Shown: positions 14,950-21,922, counted from the first letter of the stretch. The stretch is 22,192 bases of DNA from Trueperaceae bacterium (GCA_003567075.1 PXAU01000342.1:1-22192); one strand, 5' to 3'. The notes: generated by a model not told the origin, from the letters alone. Numbers and translations are program-made.

Positions 14950-16479
14950 GTGGAAGGCCTCGCGTACTTCGGCGCCGCCATGATCGAGTTCCTCGACGCC
15001 GCCTCGCTGTGGAACATCCTCTGGGCCACGCTGCTCGGCATCATCGTCGGCATGCTCCCGGGACTCACCGCCACGCTCGGGGTAGCGTTGCTGACCACCC
15101 TGACGTTCGGGCTTCCACCCGACGAGGCGATCCTGATCCTGGTGTGCATGTACGTCGGCGCCATCTACGGTGGCAGCCGGAGCGCCATCTTGCTCAACAT
15201 CCCGGGCACCCCCGCCAACGCCGCCACCGCGCTCGACGGCAACCCCCTCGCCCGCCGCGGCGAGGGCGGCCGCGCGATGGGCATCGCGACCGCAGGGTCG
15301 GTGCTCGGCTCGTTCATCGGCATGCTGATGCTGGCCTCGATCGCGCCGCTGCTCGCTGAAGCGGCCCTGCGCTTCCAGTCCTTCGAGTTCTTCTGGTTGG
15401 CCGTGTTCGGCGTGGTCATCTCCGGCCGCCTCACCTCGCTCGACGATCCGCTCAAGGGCTGGATCGCCGGCTTCCTCGGGCTGCTCGTTGCGATGGTCGG
15501 GCAGGAGGCGATCTACTCCTACCCCCGCTTCGCGTACGGCGACACGAACCTCGCCGGCGGCTTCGGCCTGCTGCCCGTGCTCGTGGGCCTGTTCGGTTTC
15601 GCCGAGATCCTCACCGTGATGCGGCAGCCGCTCGCTGCGGTGATCAAGACCTCGACGGACTCGGTCATCCCCAAGGTCCGCGAGGTCTTGCGCTACTGGC
15701 GGACCATCATCCGTTCCGGCGTCACCGGCACCCTGATGGGCCTCATCCCGGGCGTCGGTGAGGACATGGGTGCGTGGTCGTCGTACGCCCTCGCGCGCGG
15801 CGCCAGCAAGGAGAAGGAGCAGTTCGGCAAGGGTTCCATCGAGGGCCTGATGGCGGCCGAAGCCGGCAACAACGCGGCCGTCCCCGGCGCGATGATCCCC
15901 GTCCTGACGCTGGCGGTGCCGGGCTCGGCGCCGGCGGCAGTGCTGCTCGCGGCCATGTTCATCCACGGCATCCGGCCGGGGCCGCTGATCATGATCACCA
16001 ACCCCTCGTTCGTGTACGAGGTCACCGCCATGGTGTTCCTGGCCTCGGCGTCGATCCTGCTCTACGGCCTGCTGCTCACGAAGCCGCTGATGCTGGTGTT
16101 GCGGGTGCCTCCCTCGCGACTCATGCCGATCATCATGGTGCTCTGCACCGTTGGCGCGTTCGCCATCGCTAGCCGCCTGTTCGACGTGTGGGTCATGCTC
16201 GCCTTCGGCGTGGCGGGTTTCATCCTGCGGCAGTACGGCTTCCCGATGGCGCCGTTGATCCTCGGCGTGGTGCTCGGTCCGATCCTCGACAGCAACCTGC
16301 GCCGCGGTCTGGTGCTCTCCGACGGCTCGCTGCTCCCGTTCCTCTCGCGCCCGATCAGCCTGGCACTGTGGATCAGCATCGCGCTGACCATCCTGTTGGG
16401 CATTCCCACCGTCCAGCGCTTCCTGGCTGACGTGGTCAGGCGGGTGAAGGGCGGTCGCGCCCCGGACACGAACTCGTGA
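14950..16479 (+). CDS. tctA: Tripartite tricarboxylate transporter large membrane subunit (TctA)
   Basis: The 509-residue product has normal TctA length and about a dozen hydrophobic helices. Family signatures are clear: GIIVGMLPGLTATLGVALL near residue 30, YVGAIYGGSRSAILLNIPGT around 68 followed by ATALDGNPLARRGEGGRAM, and the second-half motif NNAAVPGAMIPVLTLAVPGS followed by FIHGIRPGPLI around 335. It forms the main channel of the secondary, ion-driven carboxylate importer with TctB and TctC. The GTG at 14950 gives the usual N-terminus (MEGLAYFGAAM); an ATG at 14980 is possible, and neither has a clear ribosome site. Its stop overlaps the next start by four bases (GTGA), so an isomerase is co-translated with the transporter. 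Confidence 0.96.
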   Translation: MEGLAYFGAAMIEFLDAASLWNILWATLLGIIVGMLPGLTATLGVALLTTLTFGLPPDEAILILVCMYVGAIYGGSRSAILLNIPGTPANAATALDGNPLARRGEGGRAMGIATAGSVLGSFIGMLMLASIAPLLAEAALRFQSFEFFWLAVFGVVISGRLTSLDDPLKGWIAGFLGLLVAMVGQEAIYSYPRFAYGDTNLAGGFGLLPVLVGLFGFAEILTVMRQPLAAVIKTSTDSVIPKVREVLRYWRTIIRSGVTGTLMGLIPGVGEDMGAWSSYALARGASKEKEQFGKGSIEGLMAAEAGNNAAVPGAMIPVLTLAVPGSAPAAVLLAAMFIHGIRPGPLIMITNPSFVYEVTAMVFLASASILLYGLLLTKPLMLVLRVPPSRLMPIIMVLCTVGAFAIASRLFDVWVMLAFGVAGFILRQYGFPMAPLILGVVLGPILDSNLRRGLVLSDGSLLPFLSRPISLALWISIALTILLGIPTVQRFLADVVRRVKGGRAPDTNS

Positions 16480-17375
16480 ACGTCTCGCCGGCCTCGGGCG
16501 CCAGGCGCCCGTTCGCCATCGCCCTCTGCAACGAGGTCGTGCGCGAGCGTCCGTTCGAGGCGCAGTGCGAGTTCGCGGCCGCCCTCGGGTACGACGCCCT
16601 CGAGGTCGCCCCCTTCACCCTCGCAGACGACCCCGCAGACCTCGGCGAGCCGCATCTCAGGCAGCTGCGCCGCCACGCCGAGGCGGCCGGCATCCGCGTC
16701 TCCGGGCTCCACTGGCTCCTCACCGCACCCCCTGGCCTGTCGATCACCAGCGCCGACCCGAACGTGCGAACGCGCACCTTAGGGCACATGCACGCCATGA
16801 TCGATGTGTGCGCCGCGCTCGGCGGCGACGTCCTCGTGCACGGCTCACCCGACCAGCGACGACTCTCCGACGACGACCCCGAGGGCGATGCCGAGCGGGG
16901 CCGCGAGGCCTTCGCCGACGTGGCCGAGCACGCGGGCCGAGCCGGCGTCCGCTACCTGATCGAGCCCCTCTCGCCGCACGAGACGCGCTTCGTGAACACC
17001 CTGGCAGAGGCTGCCGCGATCGTGCGCGGTGTCGACCAGCCCGGCCTGCGCACGATGATCGACACCCGCGCCGCGCGGCTCAGCGAGTCCGAGCCTGTGA
17101 GCACCGTTCTCGCGCGCGGCCTGCGCGACGGCAGCGTGGCGCACGTGCACCTCAACGACCGCAACCGCCGTGGGCCCGGCCAGGGCGACGACAGCTTCGC
17201 CGACGTCGTCGCGTTGCTGCTGCGTGAGGGCTACGCGGGCACGGTCGCGATCGAGCCGTTCGAGTATCACCCCGATGGACCGACCGCCGCGGCACGCGCC
17301 ATCGGTTACCTCCAAGGTCTGGTCGAGGCGCTCACCGAACGGATCGAGCCGCACGGTGCGACCAGCGGCCCGTGA
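16476..17375 (+). CDS. Sugar phosphate isomerase/epimerase (hydroxypyruvate isomerase-like TIM barrel)
   Basis: The 299-residue product belongs to the xylose isomerase-like barrel family: FAIALCNEVVRERPFEAQCE at strand 1, GYDALEVAPFTL around residue 37, GIRVSGLHWLLTAPPGLSI around 69, GGDVLVHGSPDQRRL around 115, RYLIEPLSPHETRFVNT around 158 with the metal-ligand Glu, LRTMIDTRAARL around 190 with Asp, VAHVHLNDRNRRGPGQGDD around 218 with His and Asp, and GTVAIEPFEY around 250 with the last Glu. Such enzymes interconvert or epimerise keto-sugars in the cytoplasm. The GTG at 16476 overlaps the tctA stop. It is the last gene of the plus arm and is followed by a strong hairpin. Confidence 0.9.
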   Translation: MNVSPASGARRPFAIALCNEVVRERPFEAQCEFAAALGYDALEVAPFTLADDPADLGEPHLRQLRRHAEAAGIRVSGLHWLLTAPPGLSITSADPNVRTRTLGHMHAMIDVCAALGGDVLVHGSPDQRRLSDDDPEGDAERGREAFADVAEHAGRAGVRYLIEPLSPHETRFVNTLAEAAAIVRGVDQPGLRTMIDTRAARLSESEPVSTVLARGLRDGSVAHVHLNDRNRRGPGQGDDSFADVVALLLREGYAGTVAIEPFEYHPDGPTAAARAIGYLQGLVEALTERIEPHGATSGP

Positions 17376-17419
17376 CGCCAGCGCCGAGCGAGCCGGCCTG
17401 CCTACCGGCCGCCGCCTGC

Positions 17420-17447
17420 GCGAGACCGGCCGACTGGCTGGTCTCGC
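17420..17447 (+). terminator. Strong hairpin at the end of the plus arm
   Basis: Bases 17420-17431 pair with 17436-17447 to give a 12-bp stem with a single G-U wobble (17428/17439) and a GACT loop, 45 bp past the last stop. On the minus strand the wobble becomes a C-A mismatch, so the structure favours the plus transcript. A weaker GCCGG/CCGGC stem (17392-17409) precedes it. No T-run follows. Confidence 0.55.
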
Positions 17448-17504
17448 TGGCGGTCGCTCGTGCGCCGGGTCGCGTGCAGGCTTGGCTGGCCTGAGGGCCT
17501 GAGC

Positions 17505-18488
17505 ATGCTCCGGGTCGGGCATCTCAGCGTCGACGACGTCGAGCGGGCGGTCGCGCTCTCGAGCGGTGTCGGCTGGAACCAGACGCCGGAGGACTGGGCA
17601 CGCATGCTCGCGCTCGCTCCGGAGGGCGTGTTCGGCGCCTTCGATGCGGAGCGCCTCGTCGCGACGTCCTCGCTGGTTGCCTACGGTGACGCGCTGGCGT
17701 GGATCGGCATGATGATCGTCGACACCGCGTACCGCAGACGCGGCCTCGGCACGCGCCTCCTCGACGCCGCCCTGGCCGCGGCCCCGGTCGCGTCCACTCG
17801 CGTCATCGGGCTCGACGCCACCGACCTCGGCGTGCCGCTCTACCGCCGACGGGGGTTCGTTGCGGTCGAGCCGATCGACCGTTGGGGCGGCACGCTGTCG
17901 ACGGCTCGCTGGCCGAGCGGCGCGGACGTCACTGCGGTTGGGCGTGGGGCCGACGAGGTCGGTGCCGACGAGGTCGGTGCCATCGCGGTCCGCGCCGCCG
18001 AGATCCGTGCCGTCGAGATCCGTGCCGTCGAGATCCGTGCCGTCGAGATCCGTGCCGTCGAGATCCGTGCCGTCGAACCCAGCGACACGGCGAGCCTCGC
18101 CGCCTGGGACGCACACCGAACCGGTATCCCTCGGACGGCCCTGATCATGCAGCTGCTGCGCGCGCCCCACGCGCACGGCTGGCTGGCCCAGCGCAGCGGA
18201 CAGCTCGTCGGCTACGCGGTGGTGCGCCCAGGGCGCACGCAGCGCCACCTGGGCCCGCTCGTGGCCGACGACGCCACGACGGCCCGTGCGCTGCTCGCGT
18301 CGGTCGCCGACGGCCTCGACGGAGCGCCGTTGTTCGCGGACGTCGTACGCAGCGATGCCACCAGCGCGGTCTTCGCGAGCGTCGGCCTGCGCGTGGAGCG
18401 ACGCCTCACGCGCATGACGCGATCCCGCCCCCGGCGCGTGCTGAGCGGCATCCCCGTCTGGGCGACCGCGGGACTGGAGTGGGGCTGA
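17505..18488 (+). CDS. Two-domain GNAT-family N-acetyltransferase
   Basis: The 327-residue product has an N-terminal GNAT domain (residues 1-130): WIGMMIVDTAYRRRGLGTRL around 66-85 carries the R/Q-x-x-G-x-G/A acetyl-CoA loop (RRRGLGT), and GLDATDLGVPLYRRRGF around 103 matches the usual C-terminal GNAT strand. From about residue 187 a second domain (EPSDTASLAAWDAHRTG to RRLTRMTRS) resembles the C-terminal acetyltransferase-like domain often fused to such proteins. Between them, residues 149-190 are an expanded ADEVG/EIRAV repeat linker. I chose the ATG at 17505, where the GNAT fold begins; its ribosome site is weak. It lies past the catabolic operon's hairpin and is probably independent. The acetyl acceptor is unknown. 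Confidence 0.85.
   Translation: MLRVGHLSVDDVERAVALSSGVGWNQTPEDWARMLALAPEGVFGAFDAERLVATSSLVAYGDALAWIGMMIVDTAYRRRGLGTRLLDAALAAAPVASTRVIGLDATDLGVPLYRRRGFVAVEPIDRWGGTLSTARWPSGADVTAVGRGADEVGADEVGAIAVRAAEIRAVEIRAVEIRAVEIRAVEIRAVEPSDTASLAAWDAHRTGIPRTALIMQLLRAPHAHGWLAQRSGQLVGYAVVRPGRTQRHLGPLVADDATTARALLASVADGLDGAPLFADVVRSDATSAVFASVGLRVERRLTRMTRSRPRRVLSGIPVWATAGLEWG
17949..18075 (+). repeat. In-frame 15-bp tandem repeats in the GNAT linker
   Basis: Two perfect copies of GCCGACGAGGTCGGT (17949-17978) encode ADEVG twice. After a degenerate copy, five perfect copies of AGATCCGTGCCGTCG (18001-18075) encode EIRAV five times. The last unit runs into the first strand of the second domain (EIRAVEPSD), so the array probably arose by duplicating that strand. 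Copy changes would keep the frame and only lengthen the linker. Confidence 0.92.
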
Positions 18489-18641
18489 GGTGTGGTGCGA
18501 CCGGGACAGACCGAGGGCTGAGCGCGACCGCTTGGGTCCGTCGCCTTCGGCGAACGCGCCGTAATCCGCGCAGGACACCCGCTGGTCAGAGACCGACGCA
18601 GCCTCGGCGATCGTCGCCACGGCGTGCTCCTGCACGCCTGC

Positions 18642-19075
18642 CTATACGAGCCGATCCGGAACCGCCACGTCGAACGTCTTCGTCACGACGGATTCGTTCT
18701 GGTCGCAGTCGAACGCCAGGATGTCTCGGTTGCGCCCGCTGATGTCGGCCAGCGGCTGAACCCACGGCGAGCGTAGGTCCGTCGACACATCCGACGCTCA
18801 AACCCTCCGCACGCCTCGTCGATGGCGAGCTTCGCCGGCTGATACGAGCGCTCGCGAAGACCCGTTGTGATCGCGGATCGCTGCCGCTTCGCCCGCCCGA
18901 GGTTCCACTCGAAGCCGAGTTCGCTGAGCACCTGGACGTACGCTGCCTCGCTGAGCGCCGTGCCACGAGCGGAGGGATCGTTCTCCATGCACGGCACCCC
19001 CGGTCCCCGGATGATCCTGCCGACGATGCAGCTCGGCACGCCTGGCGCGACATCACGCAGGTGGCCTCCCTTCAT
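18642..19075 (-). pseudogene. Frameshifted gene remnant of unknown function
   Basis: Two adjacent minus-strand frames look coding. The first runs from the ATG at 19075 (MKGGHLRDVAPG onward, including ENDPSARGTALSEAAYVQVL and LGFEWNLGRAKRQR) to about 18795. The second runs from a GTG at 18788 (STDLRSPWVQPLADISGRNR, then DILAFDCDQNESVV) to the TAG at 18642. Both have high third-position GC, and neither alone makes a sensible protein; the first frame turns Arg/Ser/Thr-rich after the junction. One frameshift near 18790 would join them into about 145 residues. I do not recognise the family. Two unrelated small ORFs remain possible. Confidence 0.35.
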
Positions 19076-19183
19076 CGGCTCACGCCAATGCAAGTGGGAG
19101 GCCCCCGCCATACACCTCGAGAGCCTCAAACGACGACGGCTCGAACGACCAACCAGCGGGTCCAGAACCCACTGGCGTGTCGA

Positions 19184-19327
19184 TCAACTCGCCAACCGGT
19201 GGCAGTATCGACCGGGCCGGGGCGCTCGAACCGGATACGCGTGCGACGCCTCGCCGAGCACGGTCCCGTCCAGACCGAGCAGGAGGGCCTTCACCCCACT
19301 GGTGCCCAGGTCGATACCGAGCAGCAT
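19184..19327 (-). pseudogene. Truncated xylulokinase/FGGY-kinase N-terminus
   Basis: The ATG at 19327 opens MLLGIDLGTSGVKALLLGLD, the phosphate-1 loop of FGGY sugar kinases (D-L-G-T-S-x-V-K), followed by GTVLGEASHAYPVRAPRPG, which also fits xylulokinase. The match ends there: instead of the expected W-x-E-x-x-P-E-x-W region the frame reads RYCHRLAS and stops, 47 residues in a family of about 500. The rest of the kinase is absent downstream. It starts six bases after the epimerase stop, so an epimerase-kinase operon was probably cut by a deletion or rearrangement near 19208. The leftover peptide cannot be a kinase. Confidence 0.85.
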
Positions 19328-19333
19328 GCGGAC

Positions 19334-20182
19334 CTAACGCAGGCCGTGCTTCGCTGCGCCGCTCTTCAGGAACGCCAGACCCTCGCGCCCGAGCACCTCG
19401 GAGGGTTGGTTGGGGGGGCGCCACAGGCACGTCGCGGCGGCGAGGTCCGGGTTGATCGCCGCGAACGACTCCAGGACGAGGGCGCCCTTGAACTCGATCT
19501 CCGCGAGGGCCCGCCACACGTCGTCCCACTGCACCGTGCCGGTCCCGACCAGGCCACGGTGGCTCTCGCTCATGTGCACGTAATCGAGGACGTCGGCCGT
19601 CTCGACGATGGGCCTGTAGAAACCTTCTTCCTCGATGTTCATGTGGTAGGTGTCGGCGTGAAGCTTCAAGTTGGCTGCCTCGACCTGCAGGATCGTGTCA
19701 CGCGCATCCGAGAGCGTGTTGTAGAGGTAGGTCTCGTACCGGTTGCAGGCCTCGAGCGCGAGGGTGATGCCGCGCTGCTCGGCTTCCACCGCGATGTCCT
19801 TCAGGCAGGCGACGACCGTCTGGCGCTCTTCCGGCGCGGGCGGACGCCCGGTCAAGGTGCCCAGGGCGTAGGCGATGCAACCCCCGAGGTAGCGACTGCC
19901 GACCTCCTCGACCTTGTCGAGCGCCTCGATCAGGAAACGCTTAGCGCCCTCCGGGTTCTGCGGCATGTGGACGTCCTTCGGCAGCACGAGCGAGCAGGTC
20001 GCGTCGATCCCCGCCGCCTGCAAGGCCGCGCGGTGGTTCTTCGCGTCGAAGCTCGCAGGATCGAGCAAGGGGATCTCGAGGAAGTCGAAGCCGGTCTCCC
20101 CAGCCTGCTCGATCGCGTGGTTGCCGCTGTCGGTCGTCCAGTCACCGACCCAGACGAAGGCATGCGCGCCAAATCGAAGCAT
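19334..20182 (-). CDS. D-tagatose/D-psicose 3-epimerase-like TIM barrel
   Basis: The 282-residue product matches ketose 3-epimerases: FGAHAFVWVGDWT at the start, FLEIPLLDPASFD around residue 34, LALEACNRYETYLYNT around 143 with the first catalytic Glu, LKLHADTYHMNIEEEGF around 173 with metal-ligand Asp and nearby His, VHMSESHRGLVGTGTVQWDD around 200, and ALVLESFAA around 235 with the second catalytic Glu. Family members invert C3 of free ketoses such as tagatose, fructose/psicose or ribulose, using a divalent metal. Start at the ATG at 20182 with GGAGG about ten bases upstream. All key residues are present, but its co-operonic kinase is truncated, so the product may no longer be phosphorylated locally. 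Confidence 0.88.
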   Translation of the reverse strand: MLRFGAHAFVWVGDWTTDSGNHAIEQAGETGFDFLEIPLLDPASFDAKNHRAALQAAGIDATCSLVLPKDVHMPQNPEGAKRFLIEALDKVEEVGSRYLGGCIAYALGTLTGRPPAPEERQTVVACLKDIAVEAEQRGITLALEACNRYETYLYNTLSDARDTILQVEAANLKLHADTYHMNIEEEGFYRPIVETADVLDYVHMSESHRGLVGTGTVQWDDVWRALAEIEFKGALVLESFAAINPDLAAATCLWRPPNQPSEVLGREGLAFLKSGAAKHGLR

Positions 20183-20303
20183 CGTGTCCAATCCTCCCTG
20201 CGTTGCGCGAGCGGAAGCGCCCGCGGCATGGAGCTCCTCAACTGGAGCCCAAGCGACGCGTGATGACGGGCCACGATATGCCTTGCGGTGGTCGCTCGAG
20301 TCC

Positions 20304-20825
20304 TTACGGGCGATAGGAGCGGCGGGCTGCGCGTTGCGCGTTCTCACCGTCCGCCGTTGCCAGCTTCGGCGGGACGATCGGCCTCGTCCGTTCCACGAGC
20401 CGGGGGTCGGGTACCACCCTCGCTATGCCCTCGAAGCCGCGATCGCGTGTGACGATCCGGCCGACCCCGTGCTCGCGCATGAGGTAGGCCGCATGGAGGT
20501 CGCGAAGTAGCGTGCCTCGCGCCTCGGGAACGTCGGCGATCGATGCAGCGAGGATCTCGGCAGGGCGCGCCGTGGGGATCAGCAGGCGGGCGCTCGGGGA
20601 GCGCAGTAGCGCCTCCAGGAAGGCGTGCGCTATTGGCGCCGCCCACCGACGGTGGTAGACGCGTGGGTCGGAAGCGAGGCGCAGGAACTCGAAGACGATG
20701 CCCCAGGTGAGGAACCAGGGGACGGGGCTGGACCGCAGCCTCTCGAGCGTCCTCGGGCAGCGGCTCCGAAGGCCCCGCGGTTCGTCCAGCACTCGGCGTA
20801 GGCCCGCCTCGACGAGCCCGGACAT
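20304..20825 (-). pseudogene. Antitoxin-PIN toxin chimera lacking the PIN N-terminus
   Basis: This 174-codon frame joins two unlike pieces. The first (MSGLVEAGLRRVLDEP, preceded in frame by APKRGVT) looks like the second helix of an RHH-type antitoxin. From about residue 38 it is a PIN domain: WFLTWGIVFEFLRLASDPRV with the conserved Glu, LLRDLHAAYLMREHG with the mid-domain Asp, and GRIVTRDRGFEGI with the C-terminal Asp. The opening strand with the first Asp (the xDxN segment) is missing. A deletion from inside an antitoxin into its toxin explains the layout. Without the first Asp, ribonuclease activity is unlikely. It follows vapC by 46 bp; no ribosome site is evident. Confidence 0.65.
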
Positions 20826-20871
20826 GGTTACGCCCCGCTTCGGAGCGCCAACAAGCCCGAGCAACCGTGGC

Positions 20872-21321
20872 TCAGCCGGCGCGCTCGCCGATGCGCACCA
20901 CCTCGAACGCGCCGAACACGTCGAAGTCGCGCCAGTCCGTGGTCGCCAAGCGCGACACGCCTGCCACGCGGTAGCTCGCGGCCAGGAGCGTGTCGAGCAA
21001 GCGCTTCCGCCCCAGACGATGTTCGGCCATCCAGTCCAGGAAGATCGCCACCGCATCCCCTTCGGCGGCGACCTGACGGCACTCGCGTGCATGCCACCAA
21101 CGCGACGCCACGGCCAGCGCGTCCTCCATCGACAGCGGCGACTCGAAGCGACGCGGATCCGTCACGACGTGGACGTACTCGGCGAGAACCTGTGGAGCGA
21201 GCGCCATGGCGCCGTCGCGGCCACGCACCTCGCCCGCGAACCAACGCCAGGCTTGCGCGTGAGCGGGGTGCTCGCGCACCGTGATGGCCACCATGACGCT
21301 CGTGTCGATGCCGGCCGTCAT
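20872..21321 (-). CDS. vapC: VapC-type PIN-domain toxin ribonuclease
   Basis: The 149-residue product has the PIN acidic set: Asp in MTAGIDTSVMVAI (residue 6), Glu in VLAEYVHVVTDPRRF (around 48), Asp in RKRLLDTLLAASYRVAG (around 110) and Asp in LATTDWRDFDVFG (around 128). These residues coordinate Mg2+ to cleave RNA, often tRNA or rRNA. The ATG at 21321 overlaps the antitoxin stop by four bases (ATGA), the usual coupled arrangement. All four acidic residues are intact, so it is probably active and neutralised by the RHH protein just upstream. Confidence 0.9.
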   Translation of the reverse strand: MTAGIDTSVMVAITVREHPAHAQAWRWFAGEVRGRDGAMALAPQVLAEYVHVVTDPRRFESPLSMEDALAVASRWWHARECRQVAAEGDAVAIFLDWMAEHRLGRKRLLDTLLAASYRVAGVSRLATTDWRDFDVFGAFEVVRIGERAG

Positions 21322-21554
21322 CGTCCGTCCAACATCTCGGCCAGCAGGTCGTCGCCCGGCACCAGCGGCCGAAGGACCCGACCCAGGCTCACTGGTTGGA
21401 ACTGGCCAAGGTCCGCTCGGGGCATGAGGTGCGTGCGCCGGTACGCCTCCATCGCCTCACGGATCAACTCCGACGTGGGGCGCCCCATGGCACGCGCGGC
21501 GCGGCGGTACTCCGCGTACACCGGCTCGGATACATTGATAGTGATGGTCTTCAT
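21318..21554 (-). CDS. RHH (CopG-like) antitoxin of the VapC pair
   Basis: The 78-residue product begins MKTITINVSEPVYAEYRRAA, with the RHH beta strand (KTITINVSE), then GRPTSELIREAMEAYRRTH as the second helix. The tail (SLGRVLRPLVPGDDLLAEML) is typical of a toxin-binding C-terminus. It overlaps genes on both sides: its ATG is inside the stop of the PemK frame (ATGA), and its TGA is inside the vapC start. There is no ribosome site before it. Either coupling from pemK or a leaderless transcript from TACAAT six bases upstream could drive translation. It could in principle restrain either toxin, though the order favours VapC. Confidence 0.85.
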   Translation of the reverse strand: MKTITINVSEPVYAEYRRAARAMGRPTSELIREAMEAYRRTHLMPRADLGQFQPVSLGRVLRPLVPGDDLLAEMLDGR

Positions 21555-21922
21555 ATGGTTATTGTACTGTATGTTGAGCGCTTGCGCCGCCGGAGCGCCG
21601 CCTCGAGTCGACAGAGCCGCTCCGGCGGTAGCACGCCGATCGCGCGTCCCCCCAACCGCTCGACGTCGACCGGGCGCACCTGCTCTGGGTGCGCTTTACT
21701 GTCGGCCAGAAGGCCGGTCTCAGCGGCGAGGAGGAACACCTGAAACGGGTAGACGCGATCGGCCTTGGTCGTGATGGGCACGATCGTGAGGACCCCTCAC
21801 CCCAGACGACGGACCACACGGTTGAGGGCATCGTGGCTGACGATCACGACCGGGCGCCGGTCGCTGGCCTCTCGCCCACGCGGTCGACCGAGATCGGCCC
21901 ATACGATGTCACCGCGGCGCAT
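21551..21922 (-). pseudogene. PemK/MazF-family toxin gene interrupted by an in-frame TGA
   Basis: Read through one stop, this frame is a full-length PemK/MazF toxin of 123 positions: MRRGDIVWADLGRPRGRE with the family RGDIVW start, RRPVVIVSHDALNRVV with the conserved Arg, then TGA at codon 42 (21797-21799), then GVLTIVPITTKADRVYPFQV, EQVRPVDVERLGG and GVLPPERLCRLEAALRR. Both halves stay in one frame and keep family motifs, so the TGA looks like a recent single change, perhaps from CGA or TGG. A restart at a GTG just after it (GTG CCC ATC) would make only the C-terminal part. Its final TGA overlaps the antitoxin ATG. A sequencing error or, far less likely, recoding are alternatives. Confidence 0.75.
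21561..21566 (-). promoter_or_regulatory. -10 element (TACAAT) giving a possible leaderless antitoxin mRNA
   Basis: TACAAT on the minus strand ends six bases before the antitoxin ATG, in an unusually AT-rich patch. Transcription would begin at or next to the ATG. No clear -35 is visible. Confidence 0.4.

Noticed and set aside
17949..18075. A shared origin for the two 15-bp arrays.
   Set aside because: Aligned on TCGA, the units match at only about half of the positions on either strand, which is not enough to claim relatedness.
16845..18635. A long minus-strand open frame containing a DLDGT-type repeat that resembles a pentapeptide-repeat protein.
   Set aside because: It is the antisense reading of the GNAT linker array and of the TIM-barrel isomerase gene. 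Both plus-strand genes have clear family motifs, and the rest of the minus frame is low-complexity Arg/Ala-rich sequence.
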